64,000 nucleotides of DNA from VGKP01 sp964578345 (GCA_964578345.1 CAZOCP010000003.1:4823-68822), one strand, 5' to 3'. Counted from the stretch's first letter, positions 51,447 through 60,608 are shown. Numbers and translations are program-made. The notes: generated from the letters alone by a model not told the origin.

Positions 51447-52715
51447 ATGGCAAATCTTAATTTTACTCCGGGAGATTTAGTGCGGTTGCGCTTAGCCCAT
51501 GAAGAAATTGATGGAATAATATTAGAAAACGCAGATTCTTCAATTGTCCTGCTTAAGTTGCCTTCCGGATATAATATAGGCATATCAAAAGAAAATATTC
51601 TTGCAGCCAGAGCATTAAAGAAATTTCGCGGGCAGGATAAAAAATATTCTATGCCTCAACACCAAAAAGGAAAACCTTCCATAGGAATGATAATAACTGG
51701 AGGGACAATAGCTTCAAAACTGGATGTTAGAACAGGAGGAGTAAAATGGCTAACAGATATCGCAGAATTTTCTTACTTTTATTCAGGCTTGTATGATATA
51801 GTAAATGTAAAAACTATTGCCGTTCCTTTTATGATAGCTTCAGAAAGCATGAGCGGAGAGCACTGGATTAAAATAGCAGAAGCATTAAAGCCTATGCTGA
51901 ACGATCCTGAAATAAAAGGAATTATAATCACACATGGCACAGACTTTCTAAGTTATACCGCCTCAGCTCTCTCATTTTTTGTAAAGAATCTCAATAAACC
52001 TATAATCCTAACTTACAGCCAAAGAAGCATTGATAGGGCAAGCTCAGACGCACGTTTGAACTTACAGTGCTCTGCAAGAATGGCGCTAAGCGAGGCTGCC
52101 GAAGTCATGCTAGTTGGACATGCAGACCTTAACGATCAATATTGTTTTGCTCTTAGAGGAACAAAAGTAAGAAAGATGCACTCTTCAAGAAGAGACGCAT
52201 TCAAGCCTATAAACTCTGAACCAATAGCAAAAGTTTATTCAGACCGTACTGAATTTTTGTCAGCATATAAAAAACGCCATGAAGGAAAAACAGAATTAGA
52301 CATCTCATTTAGTGATAAGATAGCTTTAGTGAAGTTTTATCCAGGCCAAGACCCGTCTATACTTGATTTCTATGCTTTAAAATATAAGGGAATAGTAATT
52401 GAAGCTGCAGGGTTGGGGCATCTTCCAACTGCAGAATCAACACATTCATGGCTTTCAGCAATTAAAAAACATATAAAATCAGGTTTTGTCATATGCGCGG
52501 CTGCACAAACTATCTATGGAAGATTAGATCCTTACGTTTATTCAAACGGTAGAGAACTTGTTGATGCGGGAGTTATATTTTTAGAAGACATGCTTCCTGA
52601 AACAGCATTTATTAAATTAGGATATGTTCTAGGCCATTTCGGCTGGAAAAAGTTAGTGCGAGAAAAGATGTTAGAAAATATGGCTGGAGAGCTAAATTCA
52701 AAACTCGCTGTCTAA
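51447..52715 (+). CDS. gatD: Glu-tRNA(Gln) amidotransferase subunit D
   Basis: A 422-residue asparaginase-like subunit that releases ammonia from an amide donor for GatE. The N-terminal barrel (residues 1-75) is followed by the asparaginase core: MIITGGTIASKLD with the first catalytic Thr, ITHGTDFLSYTAS with the second Thr and Asp, and HADLNDQYCFALRGTKVRKM with the conserved Lys region. Archaea use GatDE to make Gln-tRNA. GatE is at 55049, separated by a glycosyltransferase and a Fic gene. Confidence 0.96.
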   Translation: MANLNFTPGDLVRLRLAHEEIDGIILENADSSIVLLKLPSGYNIGISKENILAARALKKFRGQDKKYSMPQHQKGKPSIGMIITGGTIASKLDVRTGGVKWLTDIAEFSYFYSGLYDIVNVKTIAVPFMIASESMSGEHWIKIAEALKPMLNDPEIKGIIITHGTDFLSYTASALSFFVKNLNKPIILTYSQRSIDRASSDARLNLQCSARMALSEAAEVMLVGHADLNDQYCFALRGTKVRKMHSSRRDAFKPINSEPIAKVYSDRTEFLSAYKKRHEGKTELDISFSDKIALVKFYPGQDPSILDFYALKYKGIVIEAAGLGHLPTAESTHSWLSAIKKHIKSGFVICAAAQTIYGRLDPYVYSNGRELVDAGVIFLEDMLPETAFIKLGYVLGHFGWKKLVREKMLENMAGELNSKLAV

Positions 52716-52728
52716 AATAAATTCTTGT

Positions 52729-53847
52729 CTAATTCTTTTGAACTATCAACTTCTCAATCTTCTTAATAATCTTATCCCATGCGAATTTCTCAACTGATTT
52801 GCTCGCATTTACTCTAATATTTCTATGTTTTTCTGATAAAGCATATTCTATCTTCTTTGCAAGTTCCACAAAATTTCCAATTGGAAACAAATATCCATTG
52901 CTTCCGTCTCTGATTAAATCCTTAGCTCCTGCCGTATCACTTGCGATAACTATCTTCTCTCTAGCCATCGCCTCAATAAGAGCCTGGGGCATTCCCTCTC
53001 TTTTAGAAGGCAGAACCAAAACTCTAGCAGAATCTATTTTAGTAATTTTCTCATTTATTTCATAAATAGGGGGAACGAAGAACACTCTATTTCCTAGATT
53101 ATATGAAAAAATTAAGTTTCTAAGTTGTTTTTCATAAATCTTCTCAGAAGGCCCGACGAGTTCCAGTTTAATCTTCTTGTTCCTTATAAGTTTAAATGCT
53201 CCGATAAGAGTCTCTATATTCTTGACTGGGGAAATTCTTCCAAAGTAGATTATTTTATTTTCCTCCTTCGATTTTTTCTGCTCGAAAAAATTTTTTGGAA
53301 TTCCATTAGGAACATAATGTATTTTTTCTCTAGGTACACCCAGCTTAAGCAAAGAAGGAATTTCCCATTTACTTATTGCAATAACTCCATCGAATTTTCG
53401 CAAAACTCTTTTACCTATCCAAAAATCATACATCCAAACAGTCCAGGCTTGAAACAGCGAGCGCGTTGTTGACCCGCTATCGAAAGGTGCATGCGTCACA
53501 AGAAAAATCTTTGCATTTATTTTCTTCGCAAGTTTAAGCGCTAAAGTTGTATGAGAATGGCGGTATGCATGCGCAATAACAACATCAGGATAGAAAGACA
53601 GAAAAGAATTTTTAAAATTCCAACGCATAAAACTCTCTCCTCCAAGCTTTATTGCAGGAAAACGCTGAATCAGCACTTTTCCTCTTTTTTCTTCTAATGA
53701 AGCTAGTTCAAAGAGTCCCTTAACACGGTTTGTAGAAAAAATACGTACTTCGTGTCCTCTCTCAGCGAGCAGTTCAGCTTCCTGGAGAACACGCGCTCCG
53801 ACTCCGCATCCTCCAGCAGTGTAATTTGTTATTTCAAGTATTTTCAT
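52729..53847 (-). CDS. family 4 glycosyltransferase
   Basis: A 372-residue GT-B enzyme with N-terminal TAGGCGVGARVLQEAELLAE, a middle NGIPKNFFEQ (the usual NGID region), YFGRISPVKNIETLI at the start of the C-terminal domain and SKREGMPQALIEAMAREKIV, the E-x7-E catalytic motif. Retaining sugar transfer onto a membrane glycan is likely. It stands apart from the glycan locus at 20-27 kb and is convergent with gatD. Confidence 0.92.
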   Translation of the reverse strand: MKILEITNYTAGGCGVGARVLQEAELLAERGHEVRIFSTNRVKGLFELASLEEKRGKVLIQRFPAIKLGGESFMRWNFKNSFLSFYPDVVIAHAYRHSHTTLALKLAKKINAKIFLVTHAPFDSGSTTRSLFQAWTVWMYDFWIGKRVLRKFDGVIAISKWEIPSLLKLGVPREKIHYVPNGIPKNFFEQKKSKEENKIIYFGRISPVKNIETLIGAFKLIRNKKIKLELVGPSEKIYEKQLRNLIFSYNLGNRVFFVPPIYEINEKITKIDSARVLVLPSKREGMPQALIEAMAREKIVIASDTAGAKDLIRDGSNGYLFPIGNFVELAKKIEYALSEKHRNIRVNASKSVEKFAWDKIIKKIEKLIVQKN

Positions 53848-53880
53848 GATGCAACAAATAAATAAAGATTTATAAATACT

Positions 53881-54117
53881 ATCACCAAACCCTTCGGGTT
53901 TGTACTTCGCCTCCTCAAGAATCCTTGATTCTTAATGGCCATCAGAAACTCAAAGAGTTTCTCAGCCTCAAAAATCTTTTATGGATTTTTGACAACGCTC
54001 AGGAATCAAAGATTCCTGACGTAAAAGCCGAGGTTTGCCTGGTGTTTGGCGAGACAGAAGAACAAACTACGCAAATACCTTTGCAGCTTAAAAGCCGCAG
54101 TTTGTTCTTCTGCATCA
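53881..54117 (+). repeat. nested palindromic element, family A expanded copy
   Basis: CCAAACC/GGTGTTTGG outer arms enclose a parent hairpin with four daughter hairpins, almost the same as 3606-3773. The additional part downstream has arms AGAAGAACAAACT (54057-54069)/AGTTTGTTCTTCT around GCAGCTTAAAAGCCGC. The daughter stem CAAAAATC has a replaced loop and partner (TTTTATGGATTTTTG against CATAAAAGATTTTTG in the other copy). Confidence 0.85.
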
Positions 54118-54218
54118 AATAAACAAATATTAGCAATACCCTCTAGATAGTTTGTTATACCTAAAAAGAAGTTACAAGAGAAAGATTTATAAATCTAATT
54201 AACTCTTTTCCTATTAAT

Positions 54219-55010
54219 ATGACGGAAAAATTTACAAATCCGGTATTAATCAAAGATATTGAAAGAAAAATTGGGAAAATAAGAAGAAGAGGCTTAAATC
54301 CTATTAAATTTGGCATATTAAGAGTTAGAGAACATTATATAGAAAAAGAAGCCAGAACACATTCATATAAAATAGAAGATAACCGTAAAAATGAAACAAG
54401 TAGAAAATATAGATTAAATAAAAAACATAAAATAAGAGAGGGGGCAAAGAATATAAGAAAAGCTCTTGAATGGGGGTTTAAAAATTTTGATTTTAAAACA
54501 TTTGATGAAGAATTTATAAAGGAGATTGGAGGAAGAATAGACCCAGAATATCATCAAAACCATCCTGCGAGATATAGATCATACGATGAAGGGATTCGCA
54601 TACTAGGGGGGCCATGCATGCCTCCGAGACCAGAAAAAGTAAAAAGAGAAATGGAAAGTTATCTTGCGGCATTACAAATAATTATGAGCGAAGAGAGCCT
54701 TGCAGCAGTTATTGAAGCAGCTGCTTTTGCGCATCTGCATTTAGTTCGAATACATCCATTTAACGACACAAACGGTAGAACAGCTAGAACACTGCAGAAT
54801 ATAATTTTAAAAACAAAAGATCTTCCCCCAGCAATAATATACGCAGGAGAGAAAATCGACTATTATAGAAGAGTTCAAACTGGGATTGAAGCATGGAAAG
54901 AACGCACAAGTGAAAGCGCCCAAAGAAATATTGATGTAAAAGGAGAGTATGACTGGTATAATTATATAGCTGGAAAGGTCTCTTCATCTCTTGATAGATT
55001 ACTTACTTAA
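54219..55010 (+). CDS. Fic family protein
   Basis: A 263-residue protein with a Fic core IHPFNDTNGRTAR at about residue 183. The motif matches HPFx[D/E]GNGRxxR except that Gly before Asn is Thr, so the anion-binding loop is slightly altered. Fic enzymes transfer AMP or other phosphate-containing groups onto proteins. The inhibitory [S/T]xxxE[G/N] helix is not evident. The basic N-terminal 100 residues are unlike typical Fic modules. No neighbouring antitoxin. Confidence 0.85.
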   Translation: MTEKFTNPVLIKDIERKIGKIRRRGLNPIKFGILRVREHYIEKEARTHSYKIEDNRKNETSRKYRLNKKHKIREGAKNIRKALEWGFKNFDFKTFDEEFIKEIGGRIDPEYHQNHPARYRSYDEGIRILGGPCMPPRPEKVKREMESYLAALQIIMSEESLAAVIEAAAFAHLHLVRIHPFNDTNGRTARTLQNIILKTKDLPPAIIYAGEKIDYYRRVQTGIEAWKERTSESAQRNIDVKGEYDWYNYIAGKVSSSLDRLLT

Positions 55011-55048
55011 AGCATCAAATTTAATAACTTGTGTAACTGTTTTTATCC

Positions 55049-56488
55049 ATGACAGAATATAATAAAATAGGCTTTAAAGCAGGAATCGAAATACATCAGC
55101 AGATAGAAACTGATAAATTATTCTGTAATTGCCCAAGTTACTTAAGATCTGACGAACCTAATTTTATCATCGAACGTAAGCTCCATTCCGTTGCAGGAGA
55201 AACTGGAGAAATAGATGTAGCAGTTGCTCATGAAGCAGCTAAAGACAAAACATTTCTTTATCAAGGATATCATGATACAACATGTTTAATTGAATTAGAC
55301 GAGGAGCCCCCTCATTTCATCAATGAAGATGCATTAAACGAAACAATTAAAATATGTCTGCTATTAAACTGTGAAATTTATCCAATGACCCAAATAATGC
55401 GAAAGACAGTTATTGATGGTTCTAACACTTCAGGTTTCCAGCGCACAATTTTGATAGCGCATGATGGATTTATTGAAACAAGTTTTGGAAAAGTTACTAT
55501 TCAAACAGTTTGTTTAGAGGAGGATGCAGCACGCATTATAAATAAAGATGAAAAGCAGACAATTTATCGCCTTGATCGTCTAGGAATACCATTAGTAGAA
55601 ATAGCTACTGCTCCGATAATTAATAATCCAAAACAAATTAAAGAAACCGCTTTAAAAATTGGAGAGATGTTGCGCGTCTGTAAAGTCAAAAGAGGAATAG
55701 GAACAATCAGACAAGACATAAATATTAGCATAAAGGGACATGAAAGGGTAGAAATCAAAGGATTTCAAGATCTTGCTATGATGGAAATAACAGCAGAAAA
55801 AGAAATCTTGCGCCAACAGAAGGAAGTTTCTCAGGGAAAAACACAAGGAGAAGTTAGAAACGCACAGGAAGATAGTTCTAGCATTTTTCTACGCCCACTG
55901 CCAGGAAGTGCGAGAATGTACCCTGAAACAGACCTTCCTATTTTAAAAATAAGCAGAGACAAAATTATTTCTTTAAAAAAGGCTCTTCCTAAATTAAAAA
56001 ATGAAATTAGAGAAGAACTACAAAAAAAAGGTTTACCGGAAGAATTGTTGCGTTTAGTTTTAGACAGAAATCTAGATGAATTTGAAGTGCTATTGAGAGT
56101 ACATCCGAAAAATCCTAGCTTAGTGGCAAAAATGGTTACTTTATGGAGAGCAGAATTTGCAAGCAAATTAGGTAAAAGGCTTGAAGATATAAAAGAATCT
56201 CTAAATGGAAAAGTTTTGGAGGAAGTATTAGAGAATGTATTCTCGGGAAAGATTGACGAAAAAGATGTTAGAGATGTTTTGTTTAAGATAGCTTCAGGAA
56301 CAAATCTCGAAGAAGCATTAAACGTAAAAAAGATTACACATGATAAATTAGAAAAAGAAATTCATAAAATTATGCAAGAAAAACCTGGATTAACAGTTGG
56401 TGCATATATGGGTCTGATAATAGAAAGTCTAGGTTCTGGAATAAATAAGAAAAACGCAATGGATATATTGAAAAAAATTGTGAAATAG
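55049..56488 (+). CDS. gatE: Glu-tRNA(Gln) amidotransferase subunit E, short form
   Basis: A 479-residue GatB-like subunit. The N-terminal cradle has FKAGIEIHQQIETDKLFCNC, DTTCLIELDEEPPHF and QTVCLEEDAARII. The middle moves from EILRQQKEVSQGKTQGEV directly to SIFLRPLPGSARMYPETDLP, where other archaeal GatE proteins (about 620-630 residues) carry an inserted AspRS-like domain. The C-terminal helical part is kept (GAYMGLIIESL). It probably still works with GatD. The protein starts 38 bp after the Fic gene. Confidence 0.93.
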   Translation: MTEYNKIGFKAGIEIHQQIETDKLFCNCPSYLRSDEPNFIIERKLHSVAGETGEIDVAVAHEAAKDKTFLYQGYHDTTCLIELDEEPPHFINEDALNETIKICLLLNCEIYPMTQIMRKTVIDGSNTSGFQRTILIAHDGFIETSFGKVTIQTVCLEEDAARIINKDEKQTIYRLDRLGIPLVEIATAPIINNPKQIKETALKIGEMLRVCKVKRGIGTIRQDINISIKGHERVEIKGFQDLAMMEITAEKEILRQQKEVSQGKTQGEVRNAQEDSSSIFLRPLPGSARMYPETDLPILKISRDKIISLKKALPKLKNEIREELQKKGLPEELLRLVLDRNLDEFEVLLRVHPKNPSLVAKMVTLWRAEFASKLGKRLEDIKESLNGKVLEEVLENVFSGKIDEKDVRDVLFKIASGTNLEEALNVKKITHDKLEKEIHKIMQEKPGLTVGAYMGLIIESLGSGINKKNAMDILKKIVK

Positions 56489-56594
56489 ATATTAAGTTTT
56501 TTTTGGATCATGAAGAGACGTAATAAATTAATACTGTGGGATAATTATTATATAATACATAGAACTTTAAATACCTCTTATTCCCAAGAAAAGC

Positions 56595-57263
56595 ATGGAA
56601 TCTGACTATGAAGCACTAAAGATAGGAACAGTAAAAGACTTGGGAGATATTTACCAAGTAACTGCGCCTTTAGATAAGCAATTGCGAGCTTTTGCAGATA
56701 AAGGCATTCACACACTTGCTGCTCCTGATGAAGTTGCTCAGATACATTTAGCTGGTGTTTCTGAAGATTCCTCAAGAACAAGAATGACATCTATCGTACT
56801 AAGGGGCGAAAAAACTATTTTAGTTAGAGACTCTATTTCGATGAATCCTTTAATGGCTTCTGCTGCTGTTAGAGATCATGCAAGTGGAAGGTGTTTTGAG
56901 ACAAGCAGAGATGTTTATGAAGAAGCCGAAGCACTTGCAAAAAGGCAAGAATCTATAGATCCTGAAGACAGAAGCGCACTTATTGTTTCACAAAGAGGAG
57001 GTTTTGTTTTAACTCCTAAAATGCCTGAATCTCAGTTCATCTTAAGAAAGCAAACTGAGCCTTACTTTGATAAATTCACTAATGGAACAATGAAATTAGA
57101 TAATCTTTTCAGATATTCAGATAGAAAGGCAATTATTAATTACATGTGGTTTAAGAGAAATTGTAGTCTAGATTGTATTTGGTTGGGCTTGGACAAAGAC
57201 CGTCCGGCTTATGGGGTGTTGAGAACTGCTGAAGGCAGCGCAAAAAATACAAGTGCTTCTTAA
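56595..57263 (+). CDS. unknown protein, three-copy family, copy 3 (C-terminally cut)
   Basis: A 222-residue member of the family at 6713-7525 and 28349-29137, closely similar through AYGVLRTAEG, after which it ends in GSAKNTSAS. The last 50 residues of the family (SGAEVSISALSLAEVLEF and on) are lost, probably by recombination. Its upstream region has AACTTTAAATACCTCTTATT but not the full AGTAACAAATAG block. A frame with LGEVKKMLEDIIVMQKKP (stop 57360-57362) after it looks like a remnant of another gene. Confidence 0.75.
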   Translation: MESDYEALKIGTVKDLGDIYQVTAPLDKQLRAFADKGIHTLAAPDEVAQIHLAGVSEDSSRTRMTSIVLRGEKTILVRDSISMNPLMASAAVRDHASGRCFETSRDVYEEAEALAKRQESIDPEDRSALIVSQRGGFVLTPKMPESQFILRKQTEPYFDKFTNGTMKLDNLFRYSDRKAIINYMWFKRNCSLDCIWLGLDKDRPAYGVLRTAEGSAKNTSAS

Positions 57264-57387
57264 TTATACAATTATATTCGAAGATTCAATCAAATTATTG
57301 AGAGATTAGGCGAGGTTAAAAAGATGTTAGAAGATATTATTGTTATGCAAAAGAAACCTTAATTAAATACAACATTTGTTTTATCAT

Positions 57388-57487
57388 AAAGTCCTTTTGT
57401 TATACCTCGGCTTTTAAGCCGAGGTTTGTTTGGGACTTTGGGATGCTCAGGAATGCAGCGCCCTAAAGGGCGCTGCATTCCTGACAT
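57388..57487 (+). repeat. nested palindromic element, family A reference copy
   Basis: AAAGTCC (57388-57394)/GGACTTT (57433-57439) enclose ACCTCGGCTTTTAAGCCGAGGT (57404-57425). GGATGC leads into a 17-bp perfect stem TCAGGAATGCAGCGCCC (57447-57463)/GGGCGCTGCATTCCTGA (57468-57484) with a TAAA loop, ending CAT. It is the most regular copy, and it lies 35 bp before a gene. Confidence 0.95.
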
Positions 57488-57522
57488 GATAAATATTTAA
57501 ATATCTGATTAATTAATTATTT

Positions 57523-57849
57523 ATGAAAAAGTCTAAGATTATATTGTTAATTTCATTATTAGTAGTTGTATTCTTTTTAGGATTTATAATAGGACTTTCT
57601 GTTAAAGATGGCAATAAAAGCGTCACAGGAAAAGCAGTTTTTGGAGAGGCTGATAATGTAATTAAAACGGAAAGTGGCAATTATACATGGACAACTGCAA
57701 TATGCAATTCTAAAAAAGAATGTATTGACGTTCTTATTAAATGTAAAGACGGAGAAGTTGCTGGAATTGAGCCTATATCTAATCTGACAATCTTCTCAGA
57801 AGATTGGAAAGATTATAGGAATTTAGATAATAAAGATTTTTGCGAATAA
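57523..57849 (+). CDS. membrane-anchored small exported protein
   Basis: A 108-residue protein. N-terminal signal anchor KIILLISLLVVVFFLGFIIGL after a basic start, then an outside domain of about 80 residues with four Cys (ICNSKKECIDVLIKC and the final C), a pattern consistent with disulfides. Similar size and design to 46431-46841. It lies 35 bp upstream of aspS and may be co-transcribed. Function unknown. Confidence 0.65.
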   Translation: MKKSKIILLISLLVVVFFLGFIIGLSVKDGNKSVTGKAVFGEADNVIKTESGNYTWTTAICNSKKECIDVLIKCKDGEVAGIEPISNLTIFSEDWKDYRNLDNKDFCE

Positions 57850-57883
57850 AAACGCTTAAAAACACTGTAGTATTCACACAAAT

Positions 57884-59203
57884 ATGATTGATAGGGAGAA
57901 ATTTCAAAAAGAACGAGTGTCTATAAATTCAATTTCTTCTAAAGATGAGAAAAAAAGTGTTATAATAGCAGGATGGCTTTATGATGATAGAGATATAGGC
58001 AAAATAAGGTTTGCATTAATTAGAGATATAACCGGCGAGATACAAGTTACTGGAGTTAAGGGAGAGACTAATGAATTAGTATTCAATAAATTAGGAAAAA
58101 TTCCTAGAGAAAGTGTGATAATTGTCAAAGGAAAAGTTGTAAGTAATAAAAAAGCTCCTGGAGGAAGAGAAATAATTCCAGAATCTCTAGAAGTGCTCGC
58201 AGAAGCAAAACAACCACTCCCAATAGATACATCAGATTTCTCAAAAACAGAACTATCGAAAAGATTAGATTATAGATTTTTAGATTTTCATAGAAAAAGA
58301 ACTCAAGCTATCTTTAAAATACAGAGCACAATTACGCAGGCTTTTAGAGAGCATTTTTCTAAAAAAGGATTTATTGAAATTCAACCGCCATGCCTTATCT
58401 CTGCTGCATCCGAAGGCGGCGCAGATTTGTTCAAAGTAAAATATTTCGAAAAGGAAGCCTGTTTAGCGCAAAGCCCTCAACTCTACAAGCAAATGCTTGC
58501 CTGTTCACTTGAAAAAGTATCAATGGTTGCGCCAGTCTGGCGGGCGGAAAAACATAATACAATAAGGCATATAAATGAAATAAGGCAGATGGACATAGAA
58601 GCAGCTTTTTATGATATGTTTGCAATTATGAAACAGGAGGAGGAATTAATGATTCAAATAATCAAAACATTACTCCAAGAAAGAGCTGATGAATTATCTC
58701 TTTTAAGAGTTGAGCTCAAAATACCTAGTTCACATTATATTTCTTATACGGAAACAATTGAACTTCTTAAGAAAAATAAAGTTAAAATTTACTATGGAGA
58801 AGACTTAACGCCCGATTCTGAAAAAAAATTAGAAGAACTTTTTCCTAATACTTTGTTATTTGTACATTCCTGGCCTCTGTCACTTCGCGCGTTTTACATC
58901 ATGCCGAAAAAAGAAGATTTAAAAGCGGAATTGTCAGAAGGATTTGACTTGATATATAAAGGATTGGAAATAACTTCTGGCGGACAGCGCATTCATATTC
59001 CTGAGCTATTAATCGCGCGTTTGAAAGCTAAGGGGCTTAATCCGAAAGATTTCACTGATTATATAGATTCTTTCCGTTATGGGGCTCCTTATCACAGTGG
59101 GTGGAGTATTGGACTAGAAAGATTAACAATGGTTTTAACAGCTCAAGAAAACATAAGAGAAACAACAATGTTTCCAAGGGACCGGGACCGTCTCACACCG
59201 TAA
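57884..59203 (+). CDS. aspS: aspartyl-tRNA synthetase
   Basis: A 439-residue class IIb synthetase. N-terminal OB domain (VIIAGWLYDDRDIGKIRFAL), then the catalytic core with motif 1 (FIEIQPPCLISAASEGGADLF), motif 2 (VAPVWRAEKHNTIRHINEI) and motif 3 (YGAPYHSGWSIGLERLTMVL) ending TTMFPRDRDRLTP. Archaeal AspRS of this length is often non-discriminating and also charges tRNA-Asn, which would explain the GatCAB genes here; discrimination is inferred, not seen. No AsnRS gene is in the window. Confidence 0.96.
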   Translation: MIDREKFQKERVSINSISSKDEKKSVIIAGWLYDDRDIGKIRFALIRDITGEIQVTGVKGETNELVFNKLGKIPRESVIIVKGKVVSNKKAPGGREIIPESLEVLAEAKQPLPIDTSDFSKTELSKRLDYRFLDFHRKRTQAIFKIQSTITQAFREHFSKKGFIEIQPPCLISAASEGGADLFKVKYFEKEACLAQSPQLYKQMLACSLEKVSMVAPVWRAEKHNTIRHINEIRQMDIEAAFYDMFAIMKQEEELMIQIIKTLLQERADELSLLRVELKIPSSHYISYTETIELLKKNKVKIYYGEDLTPDSEKKLEELFPNTLLFVHSWPLSLRAFYIMPKKEDLKAELSEGFDLIYKGLEITSGGQRIHIPELLIARLKAKGLNPKDFTDYIDSFRYGAPYHSGWSIGLERLTMVLTAQENIRETTMFPRDRDRLTP

Positions 59204-59245
59204 CTTGCATAAGAATTATTAAATAATAATGATTTAGACTAAAAA

Positions 59246-59620
59246 TTGGAACCGCTGCAAAATGAGCCTCTCGAATACCAGATAAAATATATCCGTTTTG
59301 TTGCAGAACTTTTTAAAGATCGTTTTCAACAGGAAAAAGATATAGAATGTATTGATAACATTCTAAATGAATTTGAACAGGACCCTTCACATTTTTTCAC
59401 ATATAAAAATAAATATGAAATCATCAATTTTTCCAGATTTACTGCAGCCTATGTCTCTTGGGCTTCTGTTCTTTCTCGTGCTCTTCCAAATTTTTCTTCA
59501 GTATATAAAGAAAAAATCTCAATTTCACCAGACTCATTTTTTCAGCTGGCAGTAGACCCATTCATTTACGCATTTTATATTAAAAAATACCCAAATGAAG
59601 CCAGGATTAAGACAGCCTAG
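59246..59620 (+). CDS. unknown helical protein with TTG start
   Basis: A 124-residue protein from the TTG at 59246; a TATA-like AATTATTAAATAATA ending about 20 bp upstream supports the start, and there is no ATG before residue 90. The sequence is helical with conserved-looking aromatic residues (YIRFVAELFKDRF, FTAAYVSWASVLSRALPNFS). No family recognised. A family D double-hairpin starts 5 bp after its stop. Confidence 0.5.
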   Translation: MEPLQNEPLEYQIKYIRFVAELFKDRFQQEKDIECIDNILNEFEQDPSHFFTYKNKYEIINFSRFTAAYVSWASVLSRALPNFSSVYKEKISISPDSFFQLAVDPFIYAFYIKKYPNEARIKTA

Positions 59621-59624
59621 GGTA

Positions 59625-59739
59625 TGGATAACCGCATTGTTTGCGTTACAACGACAAGAAAGTATCCATTAAAGAACTGCGTACTAAAGATATTGGCAAT
59701 AGGAGACTTCCACGGAAAATTTCGAAAGAAGTTCTTTTC
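59625..59739 (+). repeat. double-hairpin element, family D copy 3 with inserted hairpin
   Basis: GGATAAC is followed by a variable loop and AAAGTATCC (weak first stem). The conserved CCATTAAAGAACTGCGTA begins the second stem, whose right arm AGTTCTTT (59731-59738) is displaced. Its loop holds an extra hairpin (GAAAATTTC region). The element is a decayed or expanded version of 51289-51381. Confidence 0.7.
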
Positions 59740-59870
59740 AATAATAGATATCTAAGGGCATAAAAATAGAAAAGTCAGAGTAAAAATGATATGATTATCT
59801 CATTTATAGAGTAAAATTTAATATCAAAAGAATTAAATAAGTTTATAAATCATGATCTTCTTTTTAATAC

Positions 59871-60125
59871 ATGAATCAAATTTCAGACAAAGAACGCTCT
59901 AAAATTCAATCGGAAGCCAGAGAAATACTGGAAAAATTCGGCAAATCTCTTGAAAGTATAAAAACGATTCCAAGAAAAAAAATCGATCAAAAATTATCTC
60001 TTGGATTCAGAGAAGATAGCCAAAGTCATGAAGAGATAACAGACCCGGACTTTAGAAAACGCATACTTGCTAACTCGCCAAAACATAACGAAGATTCAGT
60101 CATAGCAGAAAAAAAACAATGGTAA
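59871..60125 (+). CDS. gatC: GatC-like amidotransferase subunit
   Basis: An 84-residue protein. N-terminal helices (SKIQSEAREILEKFGKSLE) lead to a segment LGFREDSQSHEE, similar to the LREDEV region of GatC, and DPDFRKRILANSPKHNEDSVIA, similar to the bacterial GatC ending LANAPEREDGYF. The last AEKKQW is typical of archaeal forms. GatC stabilises GatA within GatCAB. GatA is 2 kb downstream. It overlaps the next gene by 7 bp. Confidence 0.75.
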   Translation: MNQISDKERSKIQSEAREILEKFGKSLESIKTIPRKKIDQKLSLGFREDSQSHEEITDPDFRKRILANSPKHNEDSVIAEKKQW

Positions 60126-60544
60126 CAAAGAAATACCAAAAGAAAGATAAGAAAAATGGACTTTCACAAAAAAAGAAAGGCATTAAGTCAAAAGAGACTG
60201 AAAAAGATATTGAGACTATTGAAAAAGAAATGAATAATCTCGGCAGAAAAAATAATAATGATGAATCATTTTCAGATGTAGAAATAAAATCATCTAAATC
60301 TATCTCACAAATAAAAAAGGGAGACATAATAACAATAGATAATACTCAATATGCTGTCGACGCCCATTACGTTCTAATCGAACATGGCGCTACAAAAGAG
60401 ATGGCTATAGAAATCTTTGACTCAAAAACAGACAAAGATTATCAGCTCCGCTACTTTAATGACCAAGTCAACACAACTTTAGAGCTTTATGAATTACAAG
60501 AAATCATATATATTAGAAAATCTTTCAAAACAATTTCTTGGTAA
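60119..60544 (+). CDS. unknown basic protein downstream of gatC
   Basis: A 141-residue protein. The first 50 residues are very rich in Lys and Glu and probably disordered; residues 62-141 form a compact beta-rich domain (SQIKKGDIITIDNTQYAVD, FDSKTDKDYQLRYFND). It overlaps gatC and may bind RNA or the GatCAB complex, which is a guess from position and charge. No signal or TM segment. Confidence 0.65.
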   Translation: MVTKKYQKKDKKNGLSQKKKGIKSKETEKDIETIEKEMNNLGRKNNNDESFSDVEIKSSKSISQIKKGDIITIDNTQYAVDAHYVLIEHGATKEMAIEIFDSKTDKDYQLRYFNDQVNTTLELYELQEIIYIRKSFKTISW

Positions 60545-60608
60545 GAGTTATCTCTTGATAGTTAATACTATTAGAAAGATTTAAAAATGATGTACTTTAG
60601 GAAATAAC

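Noticed and set aside
53925..54122. 65-codon open frame
   Set aside because: It lies wholly within the nested palindrome and has no promoter or protein-like composition.
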